A stretch of 64,000 nt of DNA, taken from NCBI RefSeq assembly GCF_024623785.1, contig NZ_JANKBZ010000024.1, positions 121,781 to 185,780 on the forward strand. The letters are read 5' to 3'. Both the position numbers and the translations under genes were made by a program. The DNA is from Archangium lipolyticum (GTDB lineage: Bacteria; Myxococcota; Myxococcia; Myxococcales; Myxococcaceae). Under the pieces are notes generated by a model. The model was not told where the DNA came from and did no database searches. It saw nothing but the letters and a program-made list of their open reading frames with translations. Positions 1 to 9,541 of this stretch are shown piece by piece; position 1 is the stretch's first letter; every line of letters begins with the position of its first letter.

Positions 1-945
1 GCGTACCTCCGGCGCCACCTGGCCCAGCGCGCCCCCTCCCACCTCCAATGACAGCCGCAGCACCTCCTCCGCCGCGCGGTTGACGTTGAGCACGCTCCCC
101 TCCAGGCCGAACACCGCCACCGGGTCCGGAAGGCTGTCGATGGCGGCCTGGGAAGCCGACTGCGCCTGGAGCAGCTCTCCCAGCGAGCTCCGCCGGTAGC
201 GCTGCAGCGCCTCCGCCATGGCATTGAAGTCCTGGGCCAGTTGGGAGATTTCGTCCCGTCCCTCCACCACCGCCCGGGTCGCCAGGTCCCCCTGCCCCAG
301 CCGCCGCACCGCCTGGGACAGCACGGACACCGGCCGCAGCGCCCGCTGCGTCAGCGACGCCGAGGCCAGCAAGCCGCCCACCAGCGCCACCACCACCGCC
401 GTCACCATGAGCGTATTCACCCGCCGGCTCTGCCTCCTCAGCGCATCGCTCTTGCGCACCATCGCGTCCTGGTTGAGCACCAGGATGTCCTGCGTGGCCT
501 CACGGGCCGCCAGAAAGGCCGGTGCCAGGGACTCGAAGTAGGCTTGGCGCACCCGCTCCGGAGAATCCAGGGCGAGAAAGGCCTCATACCCGGTCCGATA
601 GCGCGTCCAGGTCTCCCGCAGCCGCCGGGTGGCCTCGCCCTCCCCGGACTCGGTGAGGTTGCGCTCCTGTACCTCCAACTCCGCCTCGAGCGGTTGAAGC
701 TGCGCCTCCGCCTGCTCCTGTCCTCGCCGCCGCTCACCCGCGACGATGAAGAGGGCGGCGCCGTCCATTCGCTCCAGGTGCTCGAGGCTGCGCTGCATGG
801 CCAGCACACTGCGGTAGTTGTCCGCGAGGATGTCCTGTCCCGCGCGCCCCAGCCGGCCCAGCGTGTTGACGCCCAGCACTCCCAGCAACAGCAGCGCGAG
901 CGCCAGCGGCGCCTGGGCCAGCAACAGCTTGCCACGCAGGTTCAT
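1..945 (-). CDS. Sensor histidine kinase with HAMP and PAS domains (C-terminus beyond window)
   Basis: N-terminal 315 residues of a membrane sensor; the gene continues past position 1, so the kinase core is not visible. Seen: a membrane segment at about 6-28, a helical extracytoplasmic region at about 30-175, a second membrane segment at about 178-197, a HAMP linker at about 198-250 (ending in QDFNAMAEAL) and the start of a PAS domain near 265 (SLPDPVAVFG). The ATG overlaps the stop of the short kdpD in an ATGA, so the two are translationally coupled. Inference: it supplies the histidine kinase that the short KdpD lacks and would feed a KdpE-like regulator to the left. Calling it a histidine kinase rests on architecture and context only. 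Confidence 0.75.
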   Translation of the reverse strand, partial: MNLRGKLLLAQAPLALALLLLGVLGVNTLGRLGRAGQDILADNYRSVLAMQRSLEHLERMDGAALFIVAGERRRGQEQAEAQLQPLEAELEVQERNLTESGEGEATRRLRETWTRYRTGYEAFLALDSPERVRQAYFESLAPAFLAAREATQDILVLNQDAMVRKSDALRRQSRRVNTLMVTAVVVALVGGLLASASLTQRALRPVSVLSQAVRRLGQGDLATRAVVEGRDEISQLAQDFNAMAEALQRYRRSSLGELLQAQSASQAAIDSLPDPVAVFGLEGSVLNVNRAAEEVLRLSLEVGGGALGQVAPEVR

Positions 946-2099
946 GGCCGGCGCTCCTCGCGCGGCGCCTCGAAGGACACCACGTGGATGTCGAAACCCT
1001 CCCCCTCGCGCAGCAGCCGCACGTCCGACGCGAGCCCCATCACCCGCCTCCACCACGGCTGCCGCGAGCGGCCCACGATGATGTGGCCCACCCCGTGCGA
1101 GCGTGCGAAGTCCAGCAGCGCCGTCACCGGATCCTTCCCCTTGAGCCGCACCACCTCCGCGCCCAGCTCCTTCGCCATCTCGATGTTGGTCAGCAGGTGG
1201 CGCTGCGCCTCGGCGTCGATGAGGTGCGGGGCCTCGCCGGGCGTCTCCACGTAGACGACGAACCAGTCGGTGTTGAGCCGACCCGCCATGCGAGAACCAC
1301 GCCGCAGCAGCGTGGCCGCATGCGGAGGGCTGCTGGAGAGCGCCACCATCAACCGGCCCCAGCCTCCGCCCATCTGCTGTGGCTCCGCGCCCGGACGGGC
1401 CCGGTTGCCCGTGGCCCGGTCCAGGCTCTCGGCCACCTCGCGCAGCGCCAGCTCGCGCAGCGTGGAGAGGTTCTCCTGTTGGAAGAAGCTCTCCAACGCG
1501 TGCTGCACCTTGTCCGGCGCATAGATTCTTCCCGCCTTCAGCCGCTCGTGCAGGTCCTCCACCGCCAGGTCCAGGTTCACCACCTGGTCCGCGCTCTTGA
1601 GGAAGCTGTCGGGAATCGTCTCGCGCACGCGGATGCCGGTGGCGCGCTCGACGAGGTCGTTGAGGCTCTCCAGGTGCTGCACGTTGAAGGCGCCGATGAC
1701 GTTGATGCCCGCGGCGAGCAGCTCCTCCACGTCCTGGTAGCGCTTGCGGTTGCGGCACACGGGCACGTTGGTGTGGGCCAGCTCGTCCACCACCGCCACC
1801 TGCGGCTTGCGCGCCAGCACCGCGTCCAGGTCCATCTCCTCCACCGCCACGTCGCGGTAGGTGAAGACCTTGCGCGGCACCACCTCCAGGCCCTCCACCA
1901 ACGCGGCCGTCTCGGAGCGGCCGTGCGTCTCGACGAAGCCGAGCACCACGTCCACCCCTCGCTTCCGCAGCGCGTGGGACTCCTCGAGCATGCGGTACGT
2001 CTTGCCCACGCCGGCGGCGAAGCCGATGTACAGCTTCAGCCGTCCGCGCCGGCCGCGCGCCACCAGCTCGAGGAAGTCCTCGGCACGCCTTCGTGTCAC
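942..2099 (-). CDS. kdpD: Short KdpD: N-terminal KdpD sensor plus Usp domain, no kinase
   Basis: 385 residues covering only the cytoplasmic N-terminal half of KdpD, the potassium sensor. Walker A (GFAAGVGKT, 26-34) and Walker B (VVDELAHTN, 103-111) of the KdpD N-terminal domain are intact. A universal-stress-protein-like domain fills about 240-375 and contains the segment HGVGHIIVGRSRQPWW. The four transmembrane helices and kinase core of a full KdpD (about 900 residues) are absent. The GTG start overlaps the kdpC stop (GTGA), and its own stop overlaps the next kinase start, so kdpC, kdpD and the kinase are coupled. An in-frame extension to 2375 lies inside kdpC and was not used. Confidence 0.9.
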   Translation of the reverse strand: MTRRRAEDFLELVARGRRGRLKLYIGFAAGVGKTYRMLEESHALRKRGVDVVLGFVETHGRSETAALVEGLEVVPRKVFTYRDVAVEEMDLDAVLARKPQVAVVDELAHTNVPVCRNRKRYQDVEELLAAGINVIGAFNVQHLESLNDLVERATGIRVRETIPDSFLKSADQVVNLDLAVEDLHERLKAGRIYAPDKVQHALESFFQQENLSTLRELALREVAESLDRATGNRARPGAEPQQMGGGWGRLMVALSSSPPHAATLLRRGSRMAGRLNTDWFVVYVETPGEAPHLIDAEAQRHLLTNIEMAKELGAEVVRLKGKDPVTALLDFARSHGVGHIIVGRSRQPWWRRVMGLASDVRLLREGEGFDIHVVSFEAPREERRP

Positions 2100-2713
2100 G
2101 GTGCCCCCGCCGTCGACGTGGGCCGCGTCGAAGGGAGCTCGCCGAACTGCCGGTCCAGCGCCAGGTTGAGGAGGAGCACGTTCACTCGAGGTTCCCCGAG
2201 AATACCCAAGGTGCGGCCCTCGAGGTGCTCCTCCACCACGGAGAGGATGCGCCCGGGTTCCACGCCCCGCGCGCGGGCCACGCGGGGCACCTGCCAGCGC
2301 ACGGCCTCGGGAGACAGGTGCGGATCCAACCCCGAGCCGGACGCGGTGACCAGCTCGGCGGGCACCGGACCCCATGCCTCCGGGTTCTCCCGGCGCAGGC
2401 GCTCGGCCTCGGCCACGGCCCGCTCGCGCAGCTTCTGGGAGGTGGGGCCCAGGTTGCTGCCCGAGGAGGCGGTGGCGTCATGACCCGCGCCAGCCGCGGA
2501 CGGGCGCGGCTGGAAGTAGCCGGGCTGGGAGAAGCCCTGGCCGATGAGCGCGCTGCCCACGACCTGGCCCTTCTCGCCGGTGACGAGCGAGCCATTGGCC
2601 TCCTCCGGGAAGAGGAGCTGGGACAGGCCGGTGACGGCCAGCGGGTAGAGCACACCGGTGAGCACCAGGGTGACGAGCGCGGCGCGCAGGGCGGTGACGA
2701 GTGCGGAGAGCAT
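2096..2713 (-). CDS. kdpC: Potassium-transporting ATPase subunit KdpC
   Basis: 205 residues, usual for KdpC (about 190-205), the small single-span subunit that stabilises the KdpFABC high-affinity K+ pump and aids ATP binding. Visible: one N-terminal membrane helix (about 7-29), the conserved SALIGQGF-type segment after it, and the family hallmark SGSGLDPHLSP in the second half. It lies 12 bp after kdpB and overlaps the short kdpD, consistent with one operon. Confidence 0.96.
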   Translation of the reverse strand: MLSALVTALRAALVTLVLTGVLYPLAVTGLSQLLFPEEANGSLVTGEKGQVVGSALIGQGFSQPGYFQPRPSAAGAGHDATASSGSNLGPTSQKLRERAVAEAERLRRENPEAWGPVPAELVTASGSGLDPHLSPEAVRWQVPRVARARGVEPGRILSVVEEHLEGRTLGILGEPRVNVLLLNLALDRQFGELPSTRPTSTAGAP

Positions 2714-2725
2714 GATGCGTTCCTT

Positions 2726-4786
2726 TCAGACCAGGCCCACGGCGGTGAGCATCACGTCGATGACCTTGATGCCGGCGAAGGGGACGATGACCCCGCCCAC
2801 GCCATAGATGAGGAGGCTGCGCCGCAGGAGCGCCGCCGCCCCGAGGGGCCGGTAGCGCACGCCCCGGAGCGCCAGGGGGATGAGGGCGATGATGATGAGG
2901 GCGTTGAAGATGACGGCGGAGAGGATGGCGCTGTAGGGCGACGACAGGCCCATGACGTTGAACCGCGCCATCTCCGGGAACACGCCCATGAAGAGCGCGG
3001 GGAGGATGGCGAAGTACTTGGCCACGTCGTTGGCGATGGAGAAGGTGGTGAGCGTGCCGCGCGTCATGAGGAGCTGCTTGCCCACCTCCACCACCTCCAG
3101 CAGCTTGGTGGGGTTGGAGTCCAGGTCCACCATGTTGCCGGCCTCCTTGGCGGCCTGGGTGCCGGTGTTCATCGCCACGCCCACGTCCGCCTGGGCGAGC
3201 GCGGGCGCGTCGTTGGTGCCATCGCCCGTCATGGCCACCAGCTTGCCCTTGGCCTGCTCGGCGCGGATGAGGGCCAGCTTGGCCTCGGGGGTGGCCTCGG
3301 CGAGGAAGTCGTCCACGCCAGCCTCACGGGCGATGGCCCCCGCCGTGCGCGGGTTGTCGCCCGTAATCATCACCGTGCGGATGCCCATGGCGCGGAAGCG
3401 CTCGAAGCGCTCCTTGATGCCGCCCTTCACTACGTCCTTGAGATGGATGATGCCCAGCGCGCGCGCGCCGTCGGCCACCGCCAGCGGCGTACCGCCCGCG
3501 TCACCGATGCGCGCCGCCGTCTCGCGCAGCTCGGGAGGAACAGCGCCCCCCTGCGACTCCACGTGCTTGATGACAGCGTCCACCGCGCCCTTGCGGATGC
3601 TGCGGGGCCCGGGGTCCACGAGGTCGCACCCGCTCATGCGCGTCTGCGCCGTGAAGGGCACGAAGGTGGCCTGGTGCGCCTGCAACTCGCGTGGCCGCAT
3701 CTTGTAGGTGTCCTTCACCAGCACGACGATGGAGCGGCCCTCGGGCGTCTCGTCCGCGAGGCTCGCGAGCTGCGAGGCCTCGGCCAGGTCCTCCATCGGC
3801 ACGCCCGGCAGGGGCAGCAGCTCCGTGGCCATGCGGTTGCCCAGGGTGATGGTGCCCGTCTTGTCCAGCAGCAGCGTGTCCACGTCGCCCGCCGCTTCCA
3901 CCGCCCGGCCGCTCATGGCCAGCACGTTCTTGCGCAGCAGCCGGTCCATGCCCGCGATGCCGATGGCCGACAGCAGGCCGCCAATCGTCGTGGGAATCAG
4001 GCACACCAGCAGCGCCACCACCGCCGTGCCCGACAGCTTCACCCCCGAGTAGAGCGCCATCGGCACCAGCGTCACGCACGCCAGCAGGAAGACGATGGTG
4101 AGCCCCACCAGCAGGATGTGCAGGGCCACCTCGTTGGGCGTCTTCTGGCGCGCGGCCCCCTCCACCAGGCCGATCATCCGGTCCAGGAAGGACTCGCCCG
4201 GGTCGGCGGTGATGCGCACCACGATGCGGTCCGACAGCACCTTGGTGCCACCGGTGACGGAGGAGCGGTCGCCGCCGGACTCGCGGATGACGGGGGCGGA
4301 CTCGCCGGTGATGGCGGACTCGTCCACGCTGGCGATGCCTTCCACCACCTCGCCGTCACCGGGGATGAGGTCGCCCGCCTCGCACACCACGAGGTCGTCC
4401 TTGCGCAGGTCGGGCGCCGCCACGCGCTCCTCCCTCCCGTCCACCAGACGCCGCGCGGTGGTGTCCTTGCGCATCTTGCGCAGCGCGCCGGCCTGGGCCT
4501 TGCCACGCCCCTCCGCCACCGCCTCGGCGAAGTTGGCGAAGAGCACGGTGAACCACAGCCACAGCGTCACCGCCACGGTGAACCACAGCGGCGTGGGCCT
4601 GGGCCCCGGCACGACGAGGTCCTTCACCACCAGCACCGTGGTGAGCACGCTGCCCGCCCACACCACGAACATCACCGGGTTGCGCGCCACCTCCCGGGGG
4701 TCCAGCTTGCGCAGGCTGTCCAGGGTGGCCTGCCCGAGGAGCGCCGGCTCGAAGAGCGACGACGGTTTCGACGAAGGGGAAGCCAT
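2726..4786 (-). CDS. kdpB: Potassium-transporting P-type ATPase subunit KdpB
   Basis: 686 residues, the catalytic subunit of the Kdp pump in the inner membrane. P-type ATPase signatures are complete: TGES at 160-163 (actuator loop), DKTGT with the phosphorylated Asp308, and the [16 protein letters not shown] hinge. Membrane helices lie near 35-58, 66-88, 222-280 and at the C-terminus. The ATG at 4786 follows the kdpA stop by 2 bp. The reading frame stays open much further upstream, but that part is an out-of-frame shadow of kdpA. Confidence 0.97.
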   Translation of the reverse strand: MASPSSKPSSLFEPALLGQATLDSLRKLDPREVARNPVMFVVWAGSVLTTVLVVKDLVVPGPRPTPLWFTVAVTLWLWFTVLFANFAEAVAEGRGKAQAGALRKMRKDTTARRLVDGREERVAAPDLRKDDLVVCEAGDLIPGDGEVVEGIASVDESAITGESAPVIRESGGDRSSVTGGTKVLSDRIVVRITADPGESFLDRMIGLVEGAARQKTPNEVALHILLVGLTIVFLLACVTLVPMALYSGVKLSGTAVVALLVCLIPTTIGGLLSAIGIAGMDRLLRKNVLAMSGRAVEAAGDVDTLLLDKTGTITLGNRMATELLPLPGVPMEDLAEASQLASLADETPEGRSIVVLVKDTYKMRPRELQAHQATFVPFTAQTRMSGCDLVDPGPRSIRKGAVDAVIKHVESQGGAVPPELRETAARIGDAGGTPLAVADGARALGIIHLKDVVKGGIKERFERFRAMGIRTVMITGDNPRTAGAIAREAGVDDFLAEATPEAKLALIRAEQAKGKLVAMTGDGTNDAPALAQADVGVAMNTGTQAAKEAGNMVDLDSNPTKLLEVVEVGKQLLMTRGTLTTFSIANDVAKYFAILPALFMGVFPEMARFNVMGLSSPYSAILSAVIFNALIIIALIPLALRGVRYRPLGAAALLRRSLLIYGVGGVIVPFAGIKVIDVMLTAVGLV

Positions 4787-4788
4787 GG

Positions 4789-6510
4789 TCAGAACACCTT
4801 TCCGGCCTCGCCGAGGGCGTGCTCGACGATGGGGCCGAGGGAGAGCGCGGGGAAGAAGGTGAGCGCGCCGACGATGACGATCACGCTCACCAGCAGGCCG
4901 GTGAAGAGGGCCCCCTGGGTGGGGAAGGTGCCCGGGCCAGGAGCCACCACCTTCTTGCCCACCATGGAGCCGGCGATGGCCAGCACGGGGACGATCATCA
5001 GGAAGCGTCCGGCGAGCATGGCCACGCCCAGGGAGATGTTCCAGAAGGGCGTGTTGGCGTTGAGGCCGGCGAAGGCACTGCCGTTGTTGCCCGTGCCGCT
5101 CGTGTACGCGTAGAGGATTTCGGACAGGCCGTGCGGCCCCGCGTTGTTGAGCGAGGACAGCCCCTGGGGAAGCACCACCGCCACCGCGCTCAGCCCGAGG
5201 ATGACGAGCGGGAAGATGAGCACGTACAACATGGCGAGCGTCATCTCCCTCGCCTCGATCTTCTTGCCCAGGTACTCGGGCGTGCGGCCCACCATGAGGC
5301 CGGCGATGAAGACGGCGAGCACCGCCATGACGAGGATGCCGTAGAGGCCCGCGCCCACGCCGCCGAAGATGACCTCGCCGAGCTGGATGTTGACCAGGGG
5401 CACCAGCCCCCCGAGCGCGGTGAAGCTGTCGTGCATGGAATTGACCGCGCCGCACGAGGCCGCCGTGGTGACGGTGGCGAAGAGCGCCGAGGCCGCGACG
5501 CCGAAGCGCGTCTCCTTGCCCTCCAGGTTTCCCTCCTGCGCCACCCGGGCGGCGGCCACGGCGGGGTTGGCCTGGGACTCGGCGGCGTAGGCGGCCGTCA
5601 CTCCCACGAGGAACAGGAGGCTCATGGCCGCGAAGAGGGCCCAGCCCTGCTTCGTGTCCCCCGCCATCTTCCCGTACGTGTACGTGAGGGCGGCGGGAAT
5701 CGCGAAGATGGAGAGCAGCTGCACCAGGTTGGTGAGCGGCGTGGGGTTCTCGAAGGGGTGGGCGCTGTTGGCGTTGAAGAAACCACCGCCGTTGGTGCCC
5801 AGCATCTTGATGGCCTCCTGCGAGGCCACCGGGCCCATGGCCAGCGTCTGCTTCACGCCCTCCAGCGTGGTCAGCTCGCGATAGGGCGCGAGGTTCTGCA
5901 ACACGCCCTGCGACACCAGGAAGAGCGCGTAGACGACACAGAGGGGCAGCAGCACGTAGAGGAGACCTCGGACGAGGTCCACCCAGAAGTTGCCCAGCGT
6001 CTTCTGCCCCTCGGGGCCCGGGCGCCGCGTGAAGCCGCGCGCGAGCGCCAGCGCCACGCCAAGGCCCGCCGCCGCGGAGATGAAGTTGTGCCAGGCCAGC
6101 CCCACCATCTGGCTGAGGTAGCTCAGCGTGGACTCGCCCGCGTAGGACTGCCAGTTGGTGTTGGTGGTGAAGCTGGCGGCCGTGTTGAAGGCCAGCTCTG
6201 GCCCCACCGCCGGGAAGCCCTGGGGGTTGAGCGGAAGCACGTGCTGCAGCCGCAGGATTCCGTAGGTGAGGAGCATGCTGAACAGGCTGAAGGCGAGCAG
6301 CGCCAGCGCGTACTGCCCCCACGTCTGCTCACGCAGCGCCTCCCTGCCGCCGCACGAGCGCAGCAGGAAGCGCTCCACGGGCCCGAGCACCTTCGGCAGG
6401 GGCCGCGTGGGCCCCTCGAAGACCTGGAAGAGGTATGCGCCCAGCGGCTTCGTCAGCGCGAGCACCAGCGCGAAGAAGAGGAGGATCTGCGACCAACCGA
6501 TGAGTGTCAT
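4789..6510 (-). CDS. kdpA: Potassium-transporting ATPase subunit KdpA
   Basis: 573 residues, the K+-channel-like subunit of the pump, with about ten membrane helices. Seen: the filter-region segment [18 protein letters not shown] and the other pore loops with GNNGSAF and [10 protein letters not shown], all typical of KdpA. It is 9 bp downstream of kdpF and 2 bp upstream of kdpB. No irregularity noted. Confidence 0.97.
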   Translation of the reverse strand: MTLIGWSQILLFFALVLALTKPLGAYLFQVFEGPTRPLPKVLGPVERFLLRSCGGREALREQTWGQYALALLAFSLFSMLLTYGILRLQHVLPLNPQGFPAVGPELAFNTAASFTTNTNWQSYAGESTLSYLSQMVGLAWHNFISAAAGLGVALALARGFTRRPGPEGQKTLGNFWVDLVRGLLYVLLPLCVVYALFLVSQGVLQNLAPYRELTTLEGVKQTLAMGPVASQEAIKMLGTNGGGFFNANSAHPFENPTPLTNLVQLLSIFAIPAALTYTYGKMAGDTKQGWALFAAMSLLFLVGVTAAYAAESQANPAVAAARVAQEGNLEGKETRFGVAASALFATVTTAASCGAVNSMHDSFTALGGLVPLVNIQLGEVIFGGVGAGLYGILVMAVLAVFIAGLMVGRTPEYLGKKIEAREMTLAMLYVLIFPLVILGLSAVAVVLPQGLSSLNNAGPHGLSEILYAYTSGTGNNGSAFAGLNANTPFWNISLGVAMLAGRFLMIVPVLAIAGSMVGKKVVAPGPGTFPTQGALFTGLLVSVIVIVGALTFFPALSLGPIVEHALGEAGKVF

Positions 6511-6519
6511 GGCAGACCC

Positions 6520-6609
6520 CTAGAAGCGCTCCGGACGGAGCAGGGCATGGACGAGGTAGACGAGGAGCAGCACCGCGAGCACGGCGCCGGAGACGTATTC
6601 GAAGGTCAT
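6520..6609 (-). CDS. kdpF: KdpF, small membrane subunit of the K+ ATPase
   Basis: A 29-residue ORF directly before kdpA. It begins MTFEYVSGAVLAVLL, is a single hydrophobic helix, and ends with a short basic and acidic tail (RPERF). Size, position and composition match KdpF, which sits beside KdpA and stabilises the complex. It is the first gene of the kdp operon, so the operon promoter should lie in 6610-6889. Confidence 0.88.
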   Translation of the reverse strand: MTFEYVSGAVLAVLLLVYLVHALLRPERF

Positions 6610-6819
6610 GGGACGGAGGCCTCCCCGGCGGGCAGGGAGCCCTCGGGACTGGAGGACTCGACCCACCCCGATGGAGTGCTCGATGGGAAGGACGGCGGGC
6701 AGGGAAGCTCGAAAGGGGACATGGACACCTCGTCCCCTTCGCTAGAGCAGCCGCTGTACCAGGAACCGGTCCTGCTACTCCTCGTGATTCCGGGGGGTTA
6801 CGCCTCCGGGAGCCCCCTC

Positions 6820-6833
6820 CGGATTGCAATCCG
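6820..6833. promoter_or_regulatory. 14-bp perfect palindrome upstream of kdpF (candidate operator)
   Basis: CGGATTGCAATCCG is a perfect inverted repeat with no spacer. It lies in the 280-bp gap between the ptsN stop and the kdpF start, about 210 bp before kdpF. It could bind a dimeric regulator. It also sits about 55 bp past the ptsN stop, so a role at the end of the ptsN transcript is possible. Nothing else in 6610-6889 was recognised with confidence; the kdp promoter is presumably there. Confidence 0.35.
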
Positions 6834-6889
6834 CACGATGACCCCCCGGGAGCCCTTGCCTCATGAAAGGCACTCGCGGGGAACGGTGC

Positions 6890-7396
6890 TCAGGGACTGC
6901 CGGCGTGCGAAGAGGCGTCGTGGCGGGCCTGGGCGGACAGATAGGCGTCCTCGGCTCGCACCAGGAGCGTGCGGATGGTGGCCGCGTCGGGCGCCTCCAT
7001 CAACGCCTGCCGCAGGCGGCCATCCCGCAGCAGCGCCGCGACGCGCGCGAGCACCCCCAGGTGCGTACCCGGCGCGTTCGTCGGTGACGCGAGCGTCACG
7101 AAGAGCCGCACCGGCTTCCCATCCCGGGCGCCGAAGTCCACGCCCTCACGGTCCACGGCGATACAGGCGATGGTCTGCCGGAGCCGTTCGAACCGGCAGT
7201 GCGGGATGGCCACCCCCTCGCCAATGGCGGTACTGGAGATGCGCTCCCGGGAAGCAAGCTGCTCCTCGAGCTGCTCGCGCGGAGCCCGCGTCCTCGCCGC
7301 GAGCATTCCAGCCAGTTCGTGCAACACGCCCGCCTTGTCCGTGACCCGCAGGTCCGAACGGATGCAGCCTTCCGCCAGGAAATCGGTGAAGCGCAT
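6890..7396 (-). CDS. ptsN: PTS IIA-like nitrogen-regulatory protein (EIIA-Ntr)
   Basis: 168 residues, one PTS EIIA type-2 domain. The active-site motif GEGVAIPHCR places the phosphorylated histidine at 66. EIIA-Ntr is the output protein of the nitrogen PTS and has no sugar-transport partner here. In E. coli, EIIA-Ntr is known to act on K+ transport (TrkA and KdpD), which fits its place beside kdp. The start chosen (MRFTDFLAEG) gives the normal domain length; the open frame upstream shows no conserved features. The last roughly 15 residues (SSHAGSP) are a non-conserved tail. Confidence 0.85.
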   Translation of the reverse strand: MRFTDFLAEGCIRSDLRVTDKAGVLHELAGMLAARTRAPREQLEEQLASRERISSTAIGEGVAIPHCRFERLRQTIACIAVDREGVDFGARDGKPVRLFVTLASPTNAPGTHLGVLARVAALLRDGRLRQALMEAPDAATIRTLLVRAEDAYLSAQARHDASSHAGSP

Positions 7397-7623
7397 CTCA
7401 CACCTCCCAGGAGCACGCGCCAATGGAGTCTTCCGGTGCTCGAGCCGACTCGGGCGACAGGTGCCGCGCCGGGCGCTCTCCCGCACATGCTCGGAATGGT
7501 GGGACGCATCGGCAACCCCCACCGTTCCCCGTGAACGTCCCGCCTCGCGTTGCGTTGTCCGGTGGAGCACCCGCATGGCCGCCCGCTCCCCGTCTCCGGC
7601 CCGTCCGGGCAAGGGGCCAGCCC

Positions 7624-8355
7624 TCACCCTCCGGGTGGCGGCTCCCCACCGTAGAAGCGCTTCAGCTCCTCGAAGAGCTCCGGCGTCTTGTCCCTCATCT
7701 GCCGCGGCTTCTCGAAGAAGGACTCGGTGGCCACGGCGAAGAACTCGGCCTCGTTGAGGCCGCCGTAGTCGTCCAGCACCTGACGCTCCAGGCGCCGGCC
7801 CTCGCGCAGCTTCAGGAAGTGCTCCCCCATCACCGAGGCCCACGCCCGGTAGTGGGAGTACCGGCGCAGCTGCGGCGTCCCATCGAAGGCCCCGTCCTCC
7901 CGGTCCAGCACGTGGGCGAACTCGTGCACGGCCGTGGAGTGGCCGTCATGCGGATCCCCCAGGCCCGCCAGCACCGCCCGCCACGACAGGATGACGGTGC
8001 CCCAGTTCTTCGCCTCGCCCAGCACCCCGCCCGTCCGGTCCGGAATCCGGAAGGTGTCCGGGTAGACGATGATCTCCCGCAGCCGGTCGTAATAGGAGAG
8101 GTCCAGGTACAGCACCAGGCGCACCGCCGTGGCCGACACCACCGCGCGCACCTCATCGGTGATGGAGAAGCCGCCCGCCCCGATGAACTCCTTCTCCCAG
8201 GCGAAGACCTTGAGCAGCTCCAGGAAGCGCGGGCGCGACTCCGGCGCGAGGTTCCTCCAGAAGGGCACGCGCCGCTCCAGGAAGTCGAGCCACTCGGGTG
8301 GGAAGGGGCGGCGCAGCAGGCGGCGCCGCCGGAGGGTGCGGAAGAGGCCAAGCAT
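7624..8355 (-). CDS. mtfA: M90-family (MtfA-like) zinc peptidase
   Basis: 243 residues, close to E. coli MtfA (about 265). The zinc site HEFAH is at 144-148 and the third-ligand region is NEAEFFAVATE (201-211). The conserved segments YPDTFRIPD and LGEAKNWGTVILSW precede the active site as in the family. E. coli MtfA is a cytosolic metallopeptidase that binds the repressor Mlc and so links to glucose-PTS regulation; whether that applies here is unknown. It is the last gene of a three-gene minus-strand set, 18 bp after the membrane protein stop. Confidence 0.88.
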   Translation of the reverse strand: MLGLFRTLRRRRLLRRPFPPEWLDFLERRVPFWRNLAPESRPRFLELLKVFAWEKEFIGAGGFSITDEVRAVVSATAVRLVLYLDLSYYDRLREIIVYPDTFRIPDRTGGVLGEAKNWGTVILSWRAVLAGLGDPHDGHSTAVHEFAHVLDREDGAFDGTPQLRRYSHYRAWASVMGEHFLKLREGRRLERQVLDDYGGLNEAEFFAVATESFFEKPRQMRDKTPELFEELKRFYGGEPPPGG

Positions 8356-8373
8356 GGAGGGGCTCGGGGAGTT

Positions 8374-8919
8374 TCAGCGCACCAGCGCCAGCCGGGGCGC
8401 CGACACCCCGGGCGAGGGCGCCACGGGCCTCGACTCGGGCCGCTCGAGCAGCTCGCCGAGCTCCTCCACCACCCGGGCGAAGAGCTGATGATCCTGGATG
8501 CGCAACACCTGGCGCTCGCCCTCGGAGGTGCGCACCGTCAGCCAGTAGGTGTCCGCGGCCACCACCAGCCACACGATGGAGGCGAAGACGAGCGCCGTGG
8601 CCACCAGCAACGCGGCCGTCACCCGGAACGAGCCCGGTTGCAGCAGCAGCATCGGCACCATCAGCGCCGCTCCCGCGCCAATGAGCAGCGGCACCCGGAA
8701 GCCGGGGGCCTCGTGGCGCGTGCCGAAGCCACGCAGCTCCTCGAGCCGCCAGGAGCAGCCCCCCACCTCCAGCCGCTCGTTCGTCAGCCGGAGGCCGTCC
8801 GCCGCCACCAGGACCCGCTCACCCGAGGGGGTACACGGCTCCGGCGGTAGGGAAGGAACCAACCTCAGCACGGACCTGGGGCGCGGCTTCGCCACCGGCC
8901 AGGACTCACGCTCCATCAT
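8374..8919 (-). CDS. Small membrane protein of DUF6232-like type
   Basis: About 181 residues; two adjacent ATGs (8919, 8916) follow a GGGAGG ribosome site. The N-terminal part (VAADGLRLTNERLEV...WRLEELRGFG) looks like the small beta domain of DUF6232-type proteins. Two close membrane helices follow at about residues 80-125, then a cytoplasmic tail with TVRTSEGERQVLRI. The function of such proteins is unknown. Its 5' end overlaps the 3' end of the receiver-like gene by 14 bp, which suggests co-translation. Confidence 0.6.
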   Translation of the reverse strand: MMERESWPVAKPRPRSVLRLVPSLPPEPCTPSGERVLVAADGLRLTNERLEVGGCSWRLEELRGFGTRHEAPGFRVPLLIGAGAALMVPMLLLQPGSFRVTAALLVATALVFASIVWLVVAADTYWLTVRTSEGERQVLRIQDHQLFARVVEELGELLERPESRPVAPSPGVSAPRLALVR

Positions 8920-9319
8920 CGTGCCTCCCGCGTTCACCCTGCATACCCGCGACATCCGATCGCGCGCGGGGTGCTCGGCCCACCACGCTGCGCAGCAGCC
9001 CCTTCAACAGCTCCAGCGGCGTGCCCAGCGCGTAACAGCCACTGGCGCCCAGGCTGAGCGCCAGGCGCCGCAACCGCTCGTCCTCGAAGGGCAACATCAC
9101 GAAGACAGGAGCGGCCCCCGCCTCATTCCCAGCCACCTTCAACACCTTGGACACGCTGTCCTCGCGGTGCACGAGCGCGAGCACCACGTCCGGCCGCACC
9201 GCGTCACCGGCGGCACACAGGGCGATGCCCATGTCGCCCAGCACGTCGCTCAACAGCGACCGCAGCGACTCATCCGCGTCTGGCGCGAGGATGACGCAGC
9301 ACGGCAAGGGGTGGCGCAT
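8906..9319 (-). CDS. Receiver-like protein lacking phosphorylation residues
   Basis: 137 residues with the alternating beta/alpha pattern of a CheY-like receiver (CVILAPDADESLRSLLSDVL, RPDVVLALV, APVFVMLPF, LGASGCYALGTPLELLKGLL). The usual phospho-acceptor Asp at the end of beta-3 is missing (DVVLALV in place of a D-containing strand) and the beta-5 Lys-Pro is replaced by GTP. It is therefore either a pseudo-receiver or an unrelated Rossmann-like domain. First gene of a set with the DUF6232-like protein and the MtfA-like peptidase. Confidence 0.5.
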   Translation of the reverse strand: MRHPLPCCVILAPDADESLRSLLSDVLGDMGIALCAAGDAVRPDVVLALVHREDSVSKVLKVAGNEAGAAPVFVMLPFEDERLRRLALSLGASGCYALGTPLELLKGLLRSVVGRAPRARSDVAGMQGERGRHDDGA

Positions 9320-9541
9320 GGCGGCTCCTCATCCCCATGCACCAGCAAGCCACATGCCCGTGGCACTTCCCTCGGAGAGGGCTCCAACGCACCGCGGCGA
9401 ACGTGGCACCGTGCAAGACCGCCCTGGCGGATTGCCACATCACGGCGAGGAGGGATGCGCCATGCGACCAGCCTGTCCCCAGGCGATCTGCAGAACGCCC
9501 CCCCGAGAGCGCCAACTCCACGACGCGAGTGAACCTGGGGC

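Noticed and set aside
2093..5113. Very long plus-strand open frame opposite kdpC, kdpB and kdpA
   Set aside because: It is His/Arg/Gly-rich and has no domain. It arises from high third-position GC of the real kdp genes on the other strand.
2726..6322. Apparent 1198-residue KdpB with a long N-terminal extension
   Set aside because: The extension lies over kdpA in another frame and has low-complexity His/Arg/Gly content. KdpB starts normally at 4786.
9380..9430. Possible sigma-54 promoter (TGGCAC near 9404)
   Set aside because: The GC element is at the wrong distance from the GG element for a -24/-12 promoter.
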